This document shows positions 35,633 through 43,572 of a DNA stretch of 64,000 bases, piece by piece. Each line of letters begins with the position of its first letter. The stretch's first letter is position 1. The DNA is from Flavobacterium denitrificans DSM 15936. Its GTDB lineage: Bacteria; Bacteroidota; Bacteroidia; Flavobacteriales; Flavobacteriaceae. The stretch is from positions 271,896 to 335,895 of the forward strand of contig NZ_AUDL01000011.1 in NCBI RefSeq assembly GCF_000425445.1, read 5' to 3'. The position numbers and the translations under genes were made by a program. Under the pieces are notes generated by a model. That model was not told where the DNA came from. It did no database searches and saw only the letters and a program-made list of their open reading frames with translations.

Positions 35633-36460
35633 TTAAGAGTTCCAAATTCCGGTTTGGGCAGTTTCTTTCGCGTAAGCGATGAAATCTTTTGCTTTTCGGC
35701 CTAAGACTTTTTCAATGTCAGAAGTTACATTCGAATTTCTTCCGTCCAAAACTTGTTCAAAAAGATAATTCGCAAGCCAGATGTGATCTTCAGGAACTTG
35801 AAATTCGTGCAACATTTTTGAATATTCGTCTAATGATAAACCTTGAAAAGTGATATTTCGTCCACTTGCTTCGGCGATTGTATTTACGGCTTCTTTGAAA
35901 GTCAATAATCGAGGTCCGGTCAATTCGTAAGTTTCTCCGTTGTGTTTGTCGTTTAAAAGTGATTCTAAAACAACATCAGCAATATCGTCGGCGTCTGTGA
36001 AAGGCTCTAAAGCTTCGGCTCTTGGCAAAGCGACGATTCCGGCTAAAATGGGTTCCAAGAATATGCTTTCGCTAAAGTTTTGATTGAACCAGCTTGCGCG
36101 CACAATTGTCCAGTTTTTAGCATTTTCTTTTACGATTTCTTCGCAAAGTTGCGCTTCTTTTTCGCCTCTTCCAGATAATAAAACCATTTTTTGAACACCT
36201 AATTCTGTTGCCAAAACGGTAAATTTCTCAATTGTGTCAACTGCCGAAGGAATCGCTAAATCAGGCTGGAATGTAATGTAAACGGTTTCAATGTCTTTCA
36301 GTACATTTTTCCAAGTTTGTGGGTCTTCCCAATCAAAAGGAACTTTTTCAGTTCGAGAACCCAAACGGATTTCAATATCTGAGTAGTTTTTTAATCTTTC
36401 AATTACTCTGCGCCCTGTTTTTCCATTGGAACCCAAGACTAAAATTTTCTTTTTGCTCAT
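35633..36460 (-). CDS. NmrA-like NAD(P)-binding protein
   Basis: The 275 residues start KKILVLGSNGKTGRRVIERL, an atypical-SDR glycine motif GxxGxxG. KMVLLSGRGEKEA and WTIVRASWFNQNFSE are family blocks. Members reduce quinones or act as redox sensors (NmrA/QorB type); the classical YxxxK pair is not evident. It lies 71 bp downstream of an AraC regulator on the same strand. That pairing is common for stress- or aromatic-inducible reductases, so regulation by that protein is likely. Confidence 0.85.
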   Translation of the reverse strand: MSKKKILVLGSNGKTGRRVIERLKNYSDIEIRLGSRTEKVPFDWEDPQTWKNVLKDIETVYITFQPDLAIPSAVDTIEKFTVLATELGVQKMVLLSGRGEKEAQLCEEIVKENAKNWTIVRASWFNQNFSESIFLEPILAGIVALPRAEALEPFTDADDIADVVLESLLNDKHNGETYELTGPRLLTFKEAVNTIAEASGRNITFQGLSLDEYSKMLHEFQVPEDHIWLANYLFEQVLDGRNSNVTSDIEKVLGRKAKDFIAYAKETAQTGIWNS

Positions 36461-36531
36461 ATCAATATTCTTTAAGTGATTACTGATACAAAGTTGATTA
36501 GATTAAAAAACAATCATTTGTCGCAAAAGAA

Positions 36532-37410
36532 TTATGATTTGTTTGAAAGGAATTGAAGCCTAACGTCATTTGGGCGCATTCCGAATTTTTTATGAAAAGC
36601 ATTCGAAAACGAACTCAAACTTTCATAACCCACTTCCCAAGCCGCTTCCTGAACCGTTTTTTCGCTTTCGCGGAGTAATTCGTACGCTTTATGAAGGCGT
36701 TCTTCCTGAACATATTTGAAAACAGGAATGCCAAAAAGTTCTTTAAAATTCTTTTTGAGTTTATTGCTGTTCAAACCAACCATTTGTGATAATTGCGTAA
36801 TGGATGGTGGTTTAGAATAATGTGTGGCAACAATTTCTTTCGCTTTATATAATTTGTTTTTATCGATTTCCGAAAAATCAATTTTGGAATCGGTAGTTAA
36901 AAGAGCAAAAAAATGTGCCAAAAGTTCGTTGACTTGGCTTCTTAAAAATAATAATCTCGTATTTCCGGTATAAGTTGTATTGAAGATTTTTTGAACTGCC
37001 AATTGCATTTCAAGCGTCATGTAATACGAAGGGCCTTCTACAAAATGCTCTTTAGGATGTAATAGTTCTGGAAGGTGTTTTTCAAAAATCTCTTTTTCGG
37101 CTTCAGGAAGTGCATTCAGATGTTTCGGTTTGGTGAAAATACTAATCGATTGCAACGGTTTATCGGGTTCGATTTTATGTGAGAATTCGACTTTCTGATT
37201 TCCGAAAAAACAAATCGCCAAACCGGTCGTATTTGTCAAATATTTGGTCTGATTATTATGTTTGATTTCCAATTCGACATTGCCAGAACCATAAAATGCA
37301 AAGCCAACCGCATCGCCGTCGATTTCGCATTTTTGAACTATGGTTTTTGCGGTGTTTGATTGTTCGATCAAAACAATAAAATCATTTAGTTCTATAATAT
37401 CTGTTGTCAT
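36532..37410 (-). CDS. AraC-family transcriptional regulator
   Basis: The 292 residues have the double helix-turn-helix at about 190-285: PSITQLSQMVGLNSNKLKKNFKELFG, then VQEAAWEVGYESLSSFSNAFHKKFGMRPNDVR. The N-terminal 170 residues are a cupin-like sensor of unknown ligand. It resembles the PchR-type group in length and motif spacing. It probably controls the NmrA/small membrane protein genes directly downstream. Confidence 0.9.
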   Translation of the reverse strand: MTTDIIELNDFIVLIEQSNTAKTIVQKCEIDGDAVGFAFYGSGNVELEIKHNNQTKYLTNTTGLAICFFGNQKVEFSHKIEPDKPLQSISIFTKPKHLNALPEAEKEIFEKHLPELLHPKEHFVEGPSYYMTLEMQLAVQKIFNTTYTGNTRLLFLRSQVNELLAHFFALLTTDSKIDFSEIDKNKLYKAKEIVATHYSKPPSITQLSQMVGLNSNKLKKNFKELFGIPVFKYVQEERLHKAYELLRESEKTVQEAAWEVGYESLSSFSNAFHKKFGMRPNDVRLQFLSNKS

Positions 37411-37652
37411 TTAGTGTCAGTGTATTTTGAGAATTGTTTAAGAGAAAAACTCATTTTTATTTCTTTGCCCAGATTCAGAAATTTGACTTTAAATAATTCT
37501 TAAATTTCGTAAAATGTTTAAAATTAAATAATTAGTTTTTGTTTTTTTAATTCTATTTTTTCAATTTCGAACTTTTTTAATCTTAAAATGAGACTTCAAA
37601 TGCCTTTTTTTGTAACATTTTTTTGAGGAAATTTTGTTCTTTTTTGAGTTCG
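37411..37652. other. Very AT-rich spacer upstream of the nrd repeats
   Basis: No reading frame, hairpin or repeat is supported in these bases. The promoter of the - strand AraC gene must lie here but was not recognised. Confidence 0.4.
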
Positions 37653-37821
37653 CTGTTGATAACTGTTTTTTTAAATCACCAAATAAAAGCATTTTTTTCT
37701 GTTGACAACTTTATTTAGATTCTTTTTAAATAACTGGTTTATTGAGCATTATGAGTTTAAAAAGCACTGTTGATAAATACTTTTTTAACAAATATAAAAG
37801 CACAATTTTCCCTGTTGATAA
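37653..37821. promoter_or_regulatory. nrd promoter: Four CTGTTGAYAA boxes upstream of nrdB
   Basis: CTGTTGATAA occurs at 37653-37662, 37767-37776 and 37812-37821, and CTGTTGACAA at 37699-37708. All point the same way and each is followed by a T-rich stretch. The reverse complement TTATCAACAG is one base from the DnaA box TTATCCACA over nine positions. The cluster ends about 50 bp before the -7 box. It is probably the control region of the ribonucleotide reductase genes. Confidence 0.65.
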
Positions 37822-37871
37822 TTGCTTTTATTTTTAACATCAAAACGAAAGTAAAACAAAAATTCGTGGCT

Positions 37872-37879
37872 TAAATTTG
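37872..37879 (+). promoter_or_regulatory. -7 promoter box of nrdB
   Basis: TAAATTTG matches TAnnTTTG exactly, 78 bp before the nrdB ATG. No TTG is found at the right distance upstream, which would fit a promoter that relies on the upstream boxes. Confidence 0.5.
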
Positions 37880-37957
37880 TAAGTAACGAGATGTAAAAAT
37901 ACCTCCCAAATCTGCATTTCGGTTACTCAAATATTCACCATTAATTACAATTTTATT

Positions 37958-38932
37958 ATGTCTATTTTCGATAAAAGAATCAACTATAAGCCTTTTGAAT
38001 ACCCGGAGGTACTACAATTTACTGAAGCTATAAACAAAGCGTACTGGGTTCATACAGAGGTCGATTTTACTGCAGATACGCAGGATTTTCATTCGCATTT
38101 GTCACCAGCTGAAAAAACCGCAATCAAAAACAGTTTATTGGCAATTGCACAAATTGAAGTTGCCGTAAAAAGTTTTTGGGGAAATATTTATGAGCATTTC
38201 CCAAAACCAGAATTCAATGGACTAGGAACTACTTTTGCTGAGTGCGAATTCAGACATTCTGAAGCCTATTCGCGTTTGCTTGAAGTATTAGGCTATAATG
38301 ACGAGTTCGAGAAATTATTAGACGTTCCTGTTATCAGAAAACGTGTTGATTATCTTTCAGATGTTTTAAAAGATACGCGTTCGCAGGACAATAAAAAATA
38401 TATGGTGTCGCTGATTTTGTTCAGCATTCTTATCGAAAACGTGTCGCTTTTCAGTCAGTTTGCGATCTTGCTTTCGTTTACTAGATTCAAAGGTTACATG
38501 AAAAATGTAAGCAACATTATTGCCTGGACTTCAATCGATGAACAAATTCATGCCAATGGTGGTATTTTCATTATTAATAAAATCCGTGAAGAATTCCCAG
38601 ATTATTTTGATGATGCAACTTTGCTGGCCATCAGGGATACAGTTAAATATTCTATAGATGTAGAATCTGATATTTTAGATTGGATTTTTGAAGATGGTGA
38701 AATTGAATCGATCAACAAAACCGATCTTGTGAATTTTATGAAATTCCGTTTGGATGAAAGTTTAAAACAAATTGGAATTCCAACTGTATTTGATGTTTCG
38801 GCAGAAGATTATAAAGCAATGCTTTGGTTTGAAGAAGAAGTTTTTGCGAACAGTCTTGATGATTTCTTTGCAAAAAGACCTGTAGAATATACAAAACATG
38901 ATAAGAGTATAACGGCAAATGATTTGTTCTAA
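37958..38932 (+). CDS. nrdB: Ribonucleotide reductase radical-generating subunit, class Id (dimanganese type)
   Basis: The 324-residue ferritin-like helical protein lacks an ATP-cone. Metal-ligand positions visible are Glu67 in AIAQIEVAVK, Glu97 and His100 in ECEFRHSEAY, and the second-site ENVSLFSQF and DEQIHANGG helices. Glu67 replaces the usual Asp. Lys71 and Tyr104 are as I recall for F. johnsoniae NrdB, the founding class Id enzyme, which uses a Mn(III)Mn(IV) centre activated by superoxide instead of a tyrosyl radical. The C-terminus ending NDLF would bind NrdA. nrdA follows 9 bp downstream. Confidence 0.93.
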   Translation: MSIFDKRINYKPFEYPEVLQFTEAINKAYWVHTEVDFTADTQDFHSHLSPAEKTAIKNSLLAIAQIEVAVKSFWGNIYEHFPKPEFNGLGTTFAECEFRHSEAYSRLLEVLGYNDEFEKLLDVPVIRKRVDYLSDVLKDTRSQDNKKYMVSLILFSILIENVSLFSQFAILLSFTRFKGYMKNVSNIIAWTSIDEQIHANGGIFIINKIREEFPDYFDDATLLAIRDTVKYSIDVESDILDWIFEDGEIESINKTDLVNFMKFRLDESLKQIGIPTVFDVSAEDYKAMLWFEEEVFANSLDDFFAKRPVEYTKHDKSITANDLF

Positions 38933-38941
38933 AAGTTTAAA

Positions 38942-40639
38942 ATGATGAATATTATAGATATAAATGAAGCCAGTGCACCAATGAGTGATGCTGGAAATAA
39001 AATGTGGTGGAAAAACTCTGAAAGTGAACAAATCCTAAACCGAGGTTATCTTTTAAAAGGCGAAACGGTTGAGGGTGCAATTGACCGAATTTGTACAGCA
39101 GCAGCTCGCCGACTTTATAAACCAGAATTAAAAGAATCTTTTGTCGAAATGATCGAACGTGGCTGGATGAGCATCAGTTCGCCAGTTTGGGCGAATATGG
39201 GTACAGAGCGTGGTTTGCCAATTTCATGTTTCAATGTTCATATTCCGGATAAAATTGAAGGAATTACGCACAAGCTTGGAGAAGTTATTATGCAAACTAA
39301 AATTGGTGGTGGAACTTCGGGTTATTTTGGTGAAATGCGTGGAAGAGGAAGTGCCGTAACCGATAACGGAAAAAGCAGTGGCGCCGTAAGTTTTATGAAA
39401 CTTTTCGACACTGCCATGGATACGATTTCTCAAGGTGGCGTTCGTCGTGGGGCTTTTGCAGCATACCTAGATGTCGATCATCCGGATATTGAAGAATTTT
39501 TGAAAATAAAAAGTATTGGAAATCCTATCCAGAATTTATTTACCGGAATTTGCGTTCCCGATTATTGGATGCAGGAAATGATTGATGGAGATGTTGAAAA
39601 ACGCCAGGTTTGGGCAAAAGTTTTAGAAAGTCGTCAACAAAAAGGATTGCCATATATCTTTTTCAGTGACAACGTAAACAAAAATAAACCACAAGTTTAT
39701 AAAGATAAAAATCTGCGCATTAACGCGAGTAATTTATGCAGTGAAATCATGCTTCCATCAGATTTTGACGAATCGTTTATTTGCTGTCTTTCGTCAATGA
39801 ATTTAGAACTTTATGACGAATGGAAAGGTACTGAAGCAGTTAAATTGGCGATATTTTTCTTGGATGCCGTTCTACAGGAATTTATCGAAAAAACGGAAGG
39901 TAATTATTATCTTTCTGCTGCGAATAAATTTGCAAAAAGACATCGTGCTTTAGGCTTAGGCGTTTTAGGATGGCATTCCTATCTGCAAAAAAATATGATT
40001 CCGTTTGAAGGTTTAGAAGCCAAAATGAAAACGACGGAAATCTTCAAACACATCAGCGACAAAGCCGATAAAGCCACTCAGGATTTAGCCCGAATTTACG
40101 GCGAGCCTGAATTGCTGAAAGGTTACGGAAGAAGAAATACGACAACAATGGCAATTGCGCCAACAACATCTTCATCGGCAATTTTAGGACAAACTTCACC
40201 TGGAATTGAGCCTTTCAGCAGTAATTATTACAAAGCGGGTTTGAGCAAAGGGAATTTCATGCGTAAGAATAAATATCTGAAAAAACTGCTTGAAGACAAA
40301 GGCCTTGATAACGAAGAGGTTTGGCGTGGAATCATGCTGAATGGCGGAAGCGTACAACACATGAATGAATTGACGCAGACAGAAAAAGATGTTTTTAAAA
40401 CGTTCAAAGAAATCAGTCAGTTAGAAATTGTACAGCAAGCAGCAATTCGTCAAAAGTTTGTAGATCAAGGACAAAGCTTAAACCTTAATATTCCGGCAGA
40501 ATTGCCAATTAAAGAAGTAAATCGTTTAATGATAGAATCTTGGCAACTCGGAATAAAAAGTTTGTATTATCAACGAAGCCAAAGCGTTTCGAAAGAATTG
40601 GTAACAAGTTTGGTTACGTGTAGCAGTTGCGAATCATAA
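38942..40639 (+). CDS. nrdA: Ribonucleotide reductase catalytic subunit, short form without ATP-cone
   Basis: The 565 residues are much shorter than the roughly 760 of E. coli NrdA because the N-terminal ATP-cone is missing; this suggests no dATP activity switch in this subunit. The active-site Cys block ASNLCSEIMLP, the paired Cys in GLPISCFNVH, the TTSSSAILGQTSPGIEP loop, and the C-terminal redox pair CSSC in VTCSSCES are present. Two neighbouring Tyr near the end (SLYYQRSQ) fit the radical-transfer pair. It makes deoxyribonucleotides with NrdB. A terminator follows at 40644. Confidence 0.95.
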   Translation: MMNIIDINEASAPMSDAGNKMWWKNSESEQILNRGYLLKGETVEGAIDRICTAAARRLYKPELKESFVEMIERGWMSISSPVWANMGTERGLPISCFNVHIPDKIEGITHKLGEVIMQTKIGGGTSGYFGEMRGRGSAVTDNGKSSGAVSFMKLFDTAMDTISQGGVRRGAFAAYLDVDHPDIEEFLKIKSIGNPIQNLFTGICVPDYWMQEMIDGDVEKRQVWAKVLESRQQKGLPYIFFSDNVNKNKPQVYKDKNLRINASNLCSEIMLPSDFDESFICCLSSMNLELYDEWKGTEAVKLAIFFLDAVLQEFIEKTEGNYYLSAANKFAKRHRALGLGVLGWHSYLQKNMIPFEGLEAKMKTTEIFKHISDKADKATQDLARIYGEPELLKGYGRRNTTTMAIAPTTSSSAILGQTSPGIEPFSSNYYKAGLSKGNFMRKNKYLKKLLEDKGLDNEEVWRGIMLNGGSVQHMNELTQTEKDVFKTFKEISQLEIVQQAAIRQKFVDQGQSLNLNIPAELPIKEVNRLMIESWQLGIKSLYYQRSQSVSKELVTSLVTCSSCES

Positions 40640-40643
40640 ATTT

Positions 40644-40674
40644 AAAATCGGAAGTTATCTTCCGATTTTTTTTT
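40644..40674 (+). terminator. Rho-independent terminator after nrdA
   Basis: AAAATCGGAAG (40644-40654) pairs with CTTCCGATTTT (40659-40669), followed by T's. Confidence 0.88.
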
Positions 40675-40840
40675 GTCAAGATAAAATTTTAATTGATTGT
40701 CTTCGCAATATAGAATGAAACTTCTGCATATAATCCTGATATTGAGGATTATTTAGGTTGGTTGCAAAGCGGCATTTCTAATTTTAAAAATAGTTTTAAT
40801 TAATTTTGATTTATTGTTATCCAAGGTTAAATTGAAAAAA

Positions 40841-40870
40841 GGGAATAGCAAAACTGCTGTTCCCTTTTTT
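40841..40870 (+). terminator. Second terminator-like hairpin before the TonB receptor gene
   Basis: GGGAATAGCA (40841-40850) pairs with TGCTGTTCCC (40855-40864), followed by six T's. It lies upstream of the promoter at 40885, so it may end read-through or an unannotated short transcript from 40675-40840, which otherwise holds nothing recognisable. Confidence 0.65.
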
Positions 40871-40884
40871 GCAAATTTTAGTGC

Positions 40885-40915
40885 TTGTACAGGCTACAAT
40901 AAGGTGTTACTTTTG
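40885..40915 (+). promoter_or_regulatory. Promoter of the BtuB-like receptor gene
   Basis: TTG (40885-40887), a 20-bp spacer and TACTTTTG (40908-40915) fit the Bacteroidota consensus. The ATG is 23 bp further on. No B12 riboswitch fold is visible in the short leader. Confidence 0.65.
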
Positions 40916-40938
40916 CAAAAAAAATCAGTAAACCAAAA

Positions 40939-42801
40939 ATGAAGAAAATCTATATTGCTGTCCTAGCAGTAATTTGCACCAATTTTTACGCACAGACCAA
41001 GAAGGATTCCATTAATCAAATGGATGAAGTTATAATTAATGAGAATCGTTTCAATACTCCAATTTCGAAACAAAATAGAAACGTTTACATTATTTCTAGT
41101 GAAACGATTAAAAAACTTCCGGGAAGAACACTTCAGGAAGTATTGCAATATGCTAATGGAGTTGATATTCGTCAAAGAGGTCCATTTGGGACTCAGGCCG
41201 ATATTAGTGTCGATGGAGGAAGTTTTGAGCAAACTGTAGTTCTTTTAAACGGTGCAAAAGTGATTGATTCGCAAACGGCTCACAATATGCTTAATTTACC
41301 ACTTCCAGTAGAAGTTATTGAAAGAATTGAAGTCGTTCGCGGGCCGGCAGCAAGAATTTATGGAATTAATAGTTTGACCGGAGCCATAAATATTATAACT
41401 AAAAAGCCAACAGATTCTGGATTTTTAGTGAGTACTTATGCAGGTTCAAATTTTGAGAAAGACACTCAAGATTCTGGAGATACTTTTTACGGAACTGGAA
41501 TTCAGGCTGGAGCCGTTTTAGGAAAAGAAAAACAACAACATTTGATTTTTGCTTCTCACGATAAAAGCAACGGCTACCGATATAATACGGCATTCGAAAA
41601 CAATAAAATTTTCTATCAAGGAAATATTCAGATTAATGATAAGAATCAAATTTTAGGTTCGGCAGGTTACATCAATAATGGATTTGGCGCAAACGGATTT
41701 TATGCCGCTCCTGGCGATAAAAATTCAACTGAAATTGTTCAGACAACATTTGCAAATATTCAGTCAACTCATCAAATTAAGGAGAGCTGGAAAATTATGC
41801 CGAGAGTTACGTATCGATACAATTATGATGATTACCGTTATTTAGGAAACGCTAATTTGGCAGTTGGAAGAAGTCAGCATTATACCAATTCAATTGCTGG
41901 GGAATTGAACTCGACGGTTAAATTGGCAAAAGGAGAAATTGGTTTTGGAGCTGAATTCAGAAATGAAAACATTCATTCTTCAAATATCGGAGATCATGAT
42001 CGCGAAAATGTTGGGCTTTACGCCGAGTACAGAACGAGTTTTACAAATAAATTGGATATAAATATTGGAACATATTTAAATTACAATTCCGATTATAAAT
42101 GGCAGATTTATCCAGGAATTGATGCCAGTTACGCCATTACAGATGCATTCAAAATAATTGGAAATGTTGGAACAAGCCAAAGAATTCCATCGTTTACCGA
42201 TTTGTATTTGAAGCAAACGGGAAATATTGGAAATCCAGATTTAGATTCAGAAAATGCTTTTCAAAGTGAAATTGGTTTCAAATACAATAAAAAGGCCTTG
42301 AGTTTCAATGCTAATTATTTTTACAGAAAAATCGACAATTACATTGACTGGATGCGTAATGCGACAACAGTGCCTTGGCAAAGCCAAAACACAGGAGATT
42401 TGAATACAAACGGAATCAATTTGCGCGGTACTTACAGATTCGATTTTTCTAAAGATGCTAGATTGAATATTCTTTTAGCATACACTTATTTGGATTCAGA
42501 ATTTAAAAGCTCGCGTACAGAAATTTATTCAAAATACTTGATTTCGTCACTAAAACATCAAATTACAAATACGATTGATTATCAGTTTAAAGATTTCTCT
42601 GTTTTGTTTGCAACAAGATTTAACGAAAGAATTACTGGGCCATCGTATTGGATTAACGATTTTAGAGTAAGTCAGTCGATACATAAATTCACTATTTTTT
42701 TAGACGCTCAAAATATATTTAATGCTAAGTATTATGAAGTAGGAGCGGTGCCTTTGCCATCAAGATGGTTTACATTGGGCGTGAAGCTTGTAACTTTTTA
42801 A
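40939..42801 (+). CDS. BtuB-like TonB-dependent outer-membrane receptor
   Basis: The 620-residue protein has a signal peptide (MKKIYIAVLAVICTNFYAQ) and no carboxypeptidase-like domain, so it is not of the SusC type. The plug runs from about residue 28 to 160: DEVIINENRFNTPISKQN, LQEVLQYANGVDIRQRGP, IERIEVVRGPAARIYGINSLTGAINIIT in pieces. The barrel ends LGVKLVTF. Shape and size fit cobalamin, siderophore or haem receptors. The substrate cannot be told, and no transport partner gene is next to it. It is a single-gene unit with promoter and terminator. Confidence 0.88.
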   Translation: MKKIYIAVLAVICTNFYAQTKKDSINQMDEVIINENRFNTPISKQNRNVYIISSETIKKLPGRTLQEVLQYANGVDIRQRGPFGTQADISVDGGSFEQTVVLLNGAKVIDSQTAHNMLNLPLPVEVIERIEVVRGPAARIYGINSLTGAINIITKKPTDSGFLVSTYAGSNFEKDTQDSGDTFYGTGIQAGAVLGKEKQQHLIFASHDKSNGYRYNTAFENNKIFYQGNIQINDKNQILGSAGYINNGFGANGFYAAPGDKNSTEIVQTTFANIQSTHQIKESWKIMPRVTYRYNYDDYRYLGNANLAVGRSQHYTNSIAGELNSTVKLAKGEIGFGAEFRNENIHSSNIGDHDRENVGLYAEYRTSFTNKLDINIGTYLNYNSDYKWQIYPGIDASYAITDAFKIIGNVGTSQRIPSFTDLYLKQTGNIGNPDLDSENAFQSEIGFKYNKKALSFNANYFYRKIDNYIDWMRNATTVPWQSQNTGDLNTNGINLRGTYRFDFSKDARLNILLAYTYLDSEFKSSRTEIYSKYLISSLKHQITNTIDYQFKDFSVLFATRFNERITGPSYWINDFRVSQSIHKFTIFLDAQNIFNAKYYEVGAVPLPSRWFTLGVKLVTF

Positions 42802-42825
42802 AATTTGATTGAAAAAAATAATATA

Positions 42826-42858
42826 AAAAGGAATGGTGAATTTGCTATTCCTTTTTTT
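42826..42858 (+). terminator. Rho-independent terminator after the receptor gene
   Basis: AAAGGAAT (42827-42834) pairs with ATTCCTTT (42847-42854), followed by T's. Confidence 0.75.
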
Positions 42859-42912
42859 GTGCTTTTGATTCTGCAAAAAAGTTTTTCGATAAAAATTCAA
42901 TAGTTTAAAAAA

Positions 42913-42933
42913 TAGTGTGTTAATTTGACACTA
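42913..42933. promoter_or_regulatory. Inverted repeat just before the NarL-type regulator gene
   Basis: TAGTGT (42913-42918) and ACACTA (42928-42933), nine bases apart, lie 13 bp upstream of the ATG. It could be an autoregulatory site. Confidence 0.35.
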
Positions 42934-42945
42934 ATTCTTTTTTGT

Positions 42946-43572
42946 ATGAAGCAAATTTTAATAGTTGATGATCATTTAGTAGTACGAAATGGCGTTTCGA
43001 TGGTTTTGGAAAAACAAATCGAAAATGTTGAAATTTCGCATGCTGAAAATTTTTTTGAAGCGATTGCTCTTTTAAAAGAAAAACCAATCTGTTTAGTCCT
43101 TCTAGATATCAATATTCCGGGCGGGAAAAATACCGGAATGATCACTGATATCAAAGCCATTCAGCCAGGGGTTAAAATTTTGGTTTTTTCAGCGCATGAA
43201 GAAGATCAATATGCTTTGCAATATATTTCTGCTGGAGCAAACGGCTATTTGAATAAGCTTTGCAGCGAAGAAAAAATGATATTTGCAATCAATTCTGTTT
43301 TTGAAACTTCCACTTATGTTTCTCCAGAGCTTCTAAGTAAATTGCTTGCAACTAGAGTAAGCAAAAAAACTAAAAACCCATTAGAAAGCCTCTCTAAAAG
43401 AGAGCTTCAAATTGCCGAAATGCTGATAAACGGTAATGGAAATCTTGAAATTTCAAATATGCTCAACATTCATATGTCAACGGTGAGCACGTATAAAGCC
43501 CGACTTTTCGAAAAATTAAAAATCACAAATTTGGTTGAACTGATCAATCTTTTTAAAACCTATGACTATTAG
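42946..43572 (+). CDS. NarL/FixJ-type response regulator
   Basis: The ATG at 42946 (MKQILIVDDH) gives 208 residues; the longer frame from 42925 adds no homologous sequence. The receiver has Asp8/Asp9 and phospho-acceptor Asp54 in LVLLDINIPGG. The LuxR-type helix-turn-helix is at about 145-205: LSKRELQIAEMLINGNGNLEISNMLNIHMSTVSTYKARLF in pieces. Its 3' end overlaps by 4 bp with the convergent sensor kinase gene, its probable partner. Confidence 0.92.
   Translation: MKQILIVDDHLVVRNGVSMVLEKQIENVEISHAENFFEAIALLKEKPICLVLLDINIPGGKNTGMITDIKAIQPGVKILVFSAHEEDQYALQYISAGANGYLNKLCSEEKMIFAINSVFETSTYVSPELLSKLLATRVSKKTKNPLESLSKRELQIAEMLINGNGNLEISNMLNIHMSTVSTYKARLFEKLKITNLVELINLFKTYDY

Noticed and set aside
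37653..37821. CRISPR-like array at the nrd promoter
   Set aside because: The repeats are only 10 bp with unequal spacing (46, 68, 45 bp), and no cas genes are present. Regulatory boxes are a better explanation.
40841..40938. Cobalamin riboswitch before the BtuB-like receptor
   Set aside because: The leader is only about 20-25 nt after the predicted start, and no B12-box-like sequence was seen; the hairpin present looks like a simple terminator.
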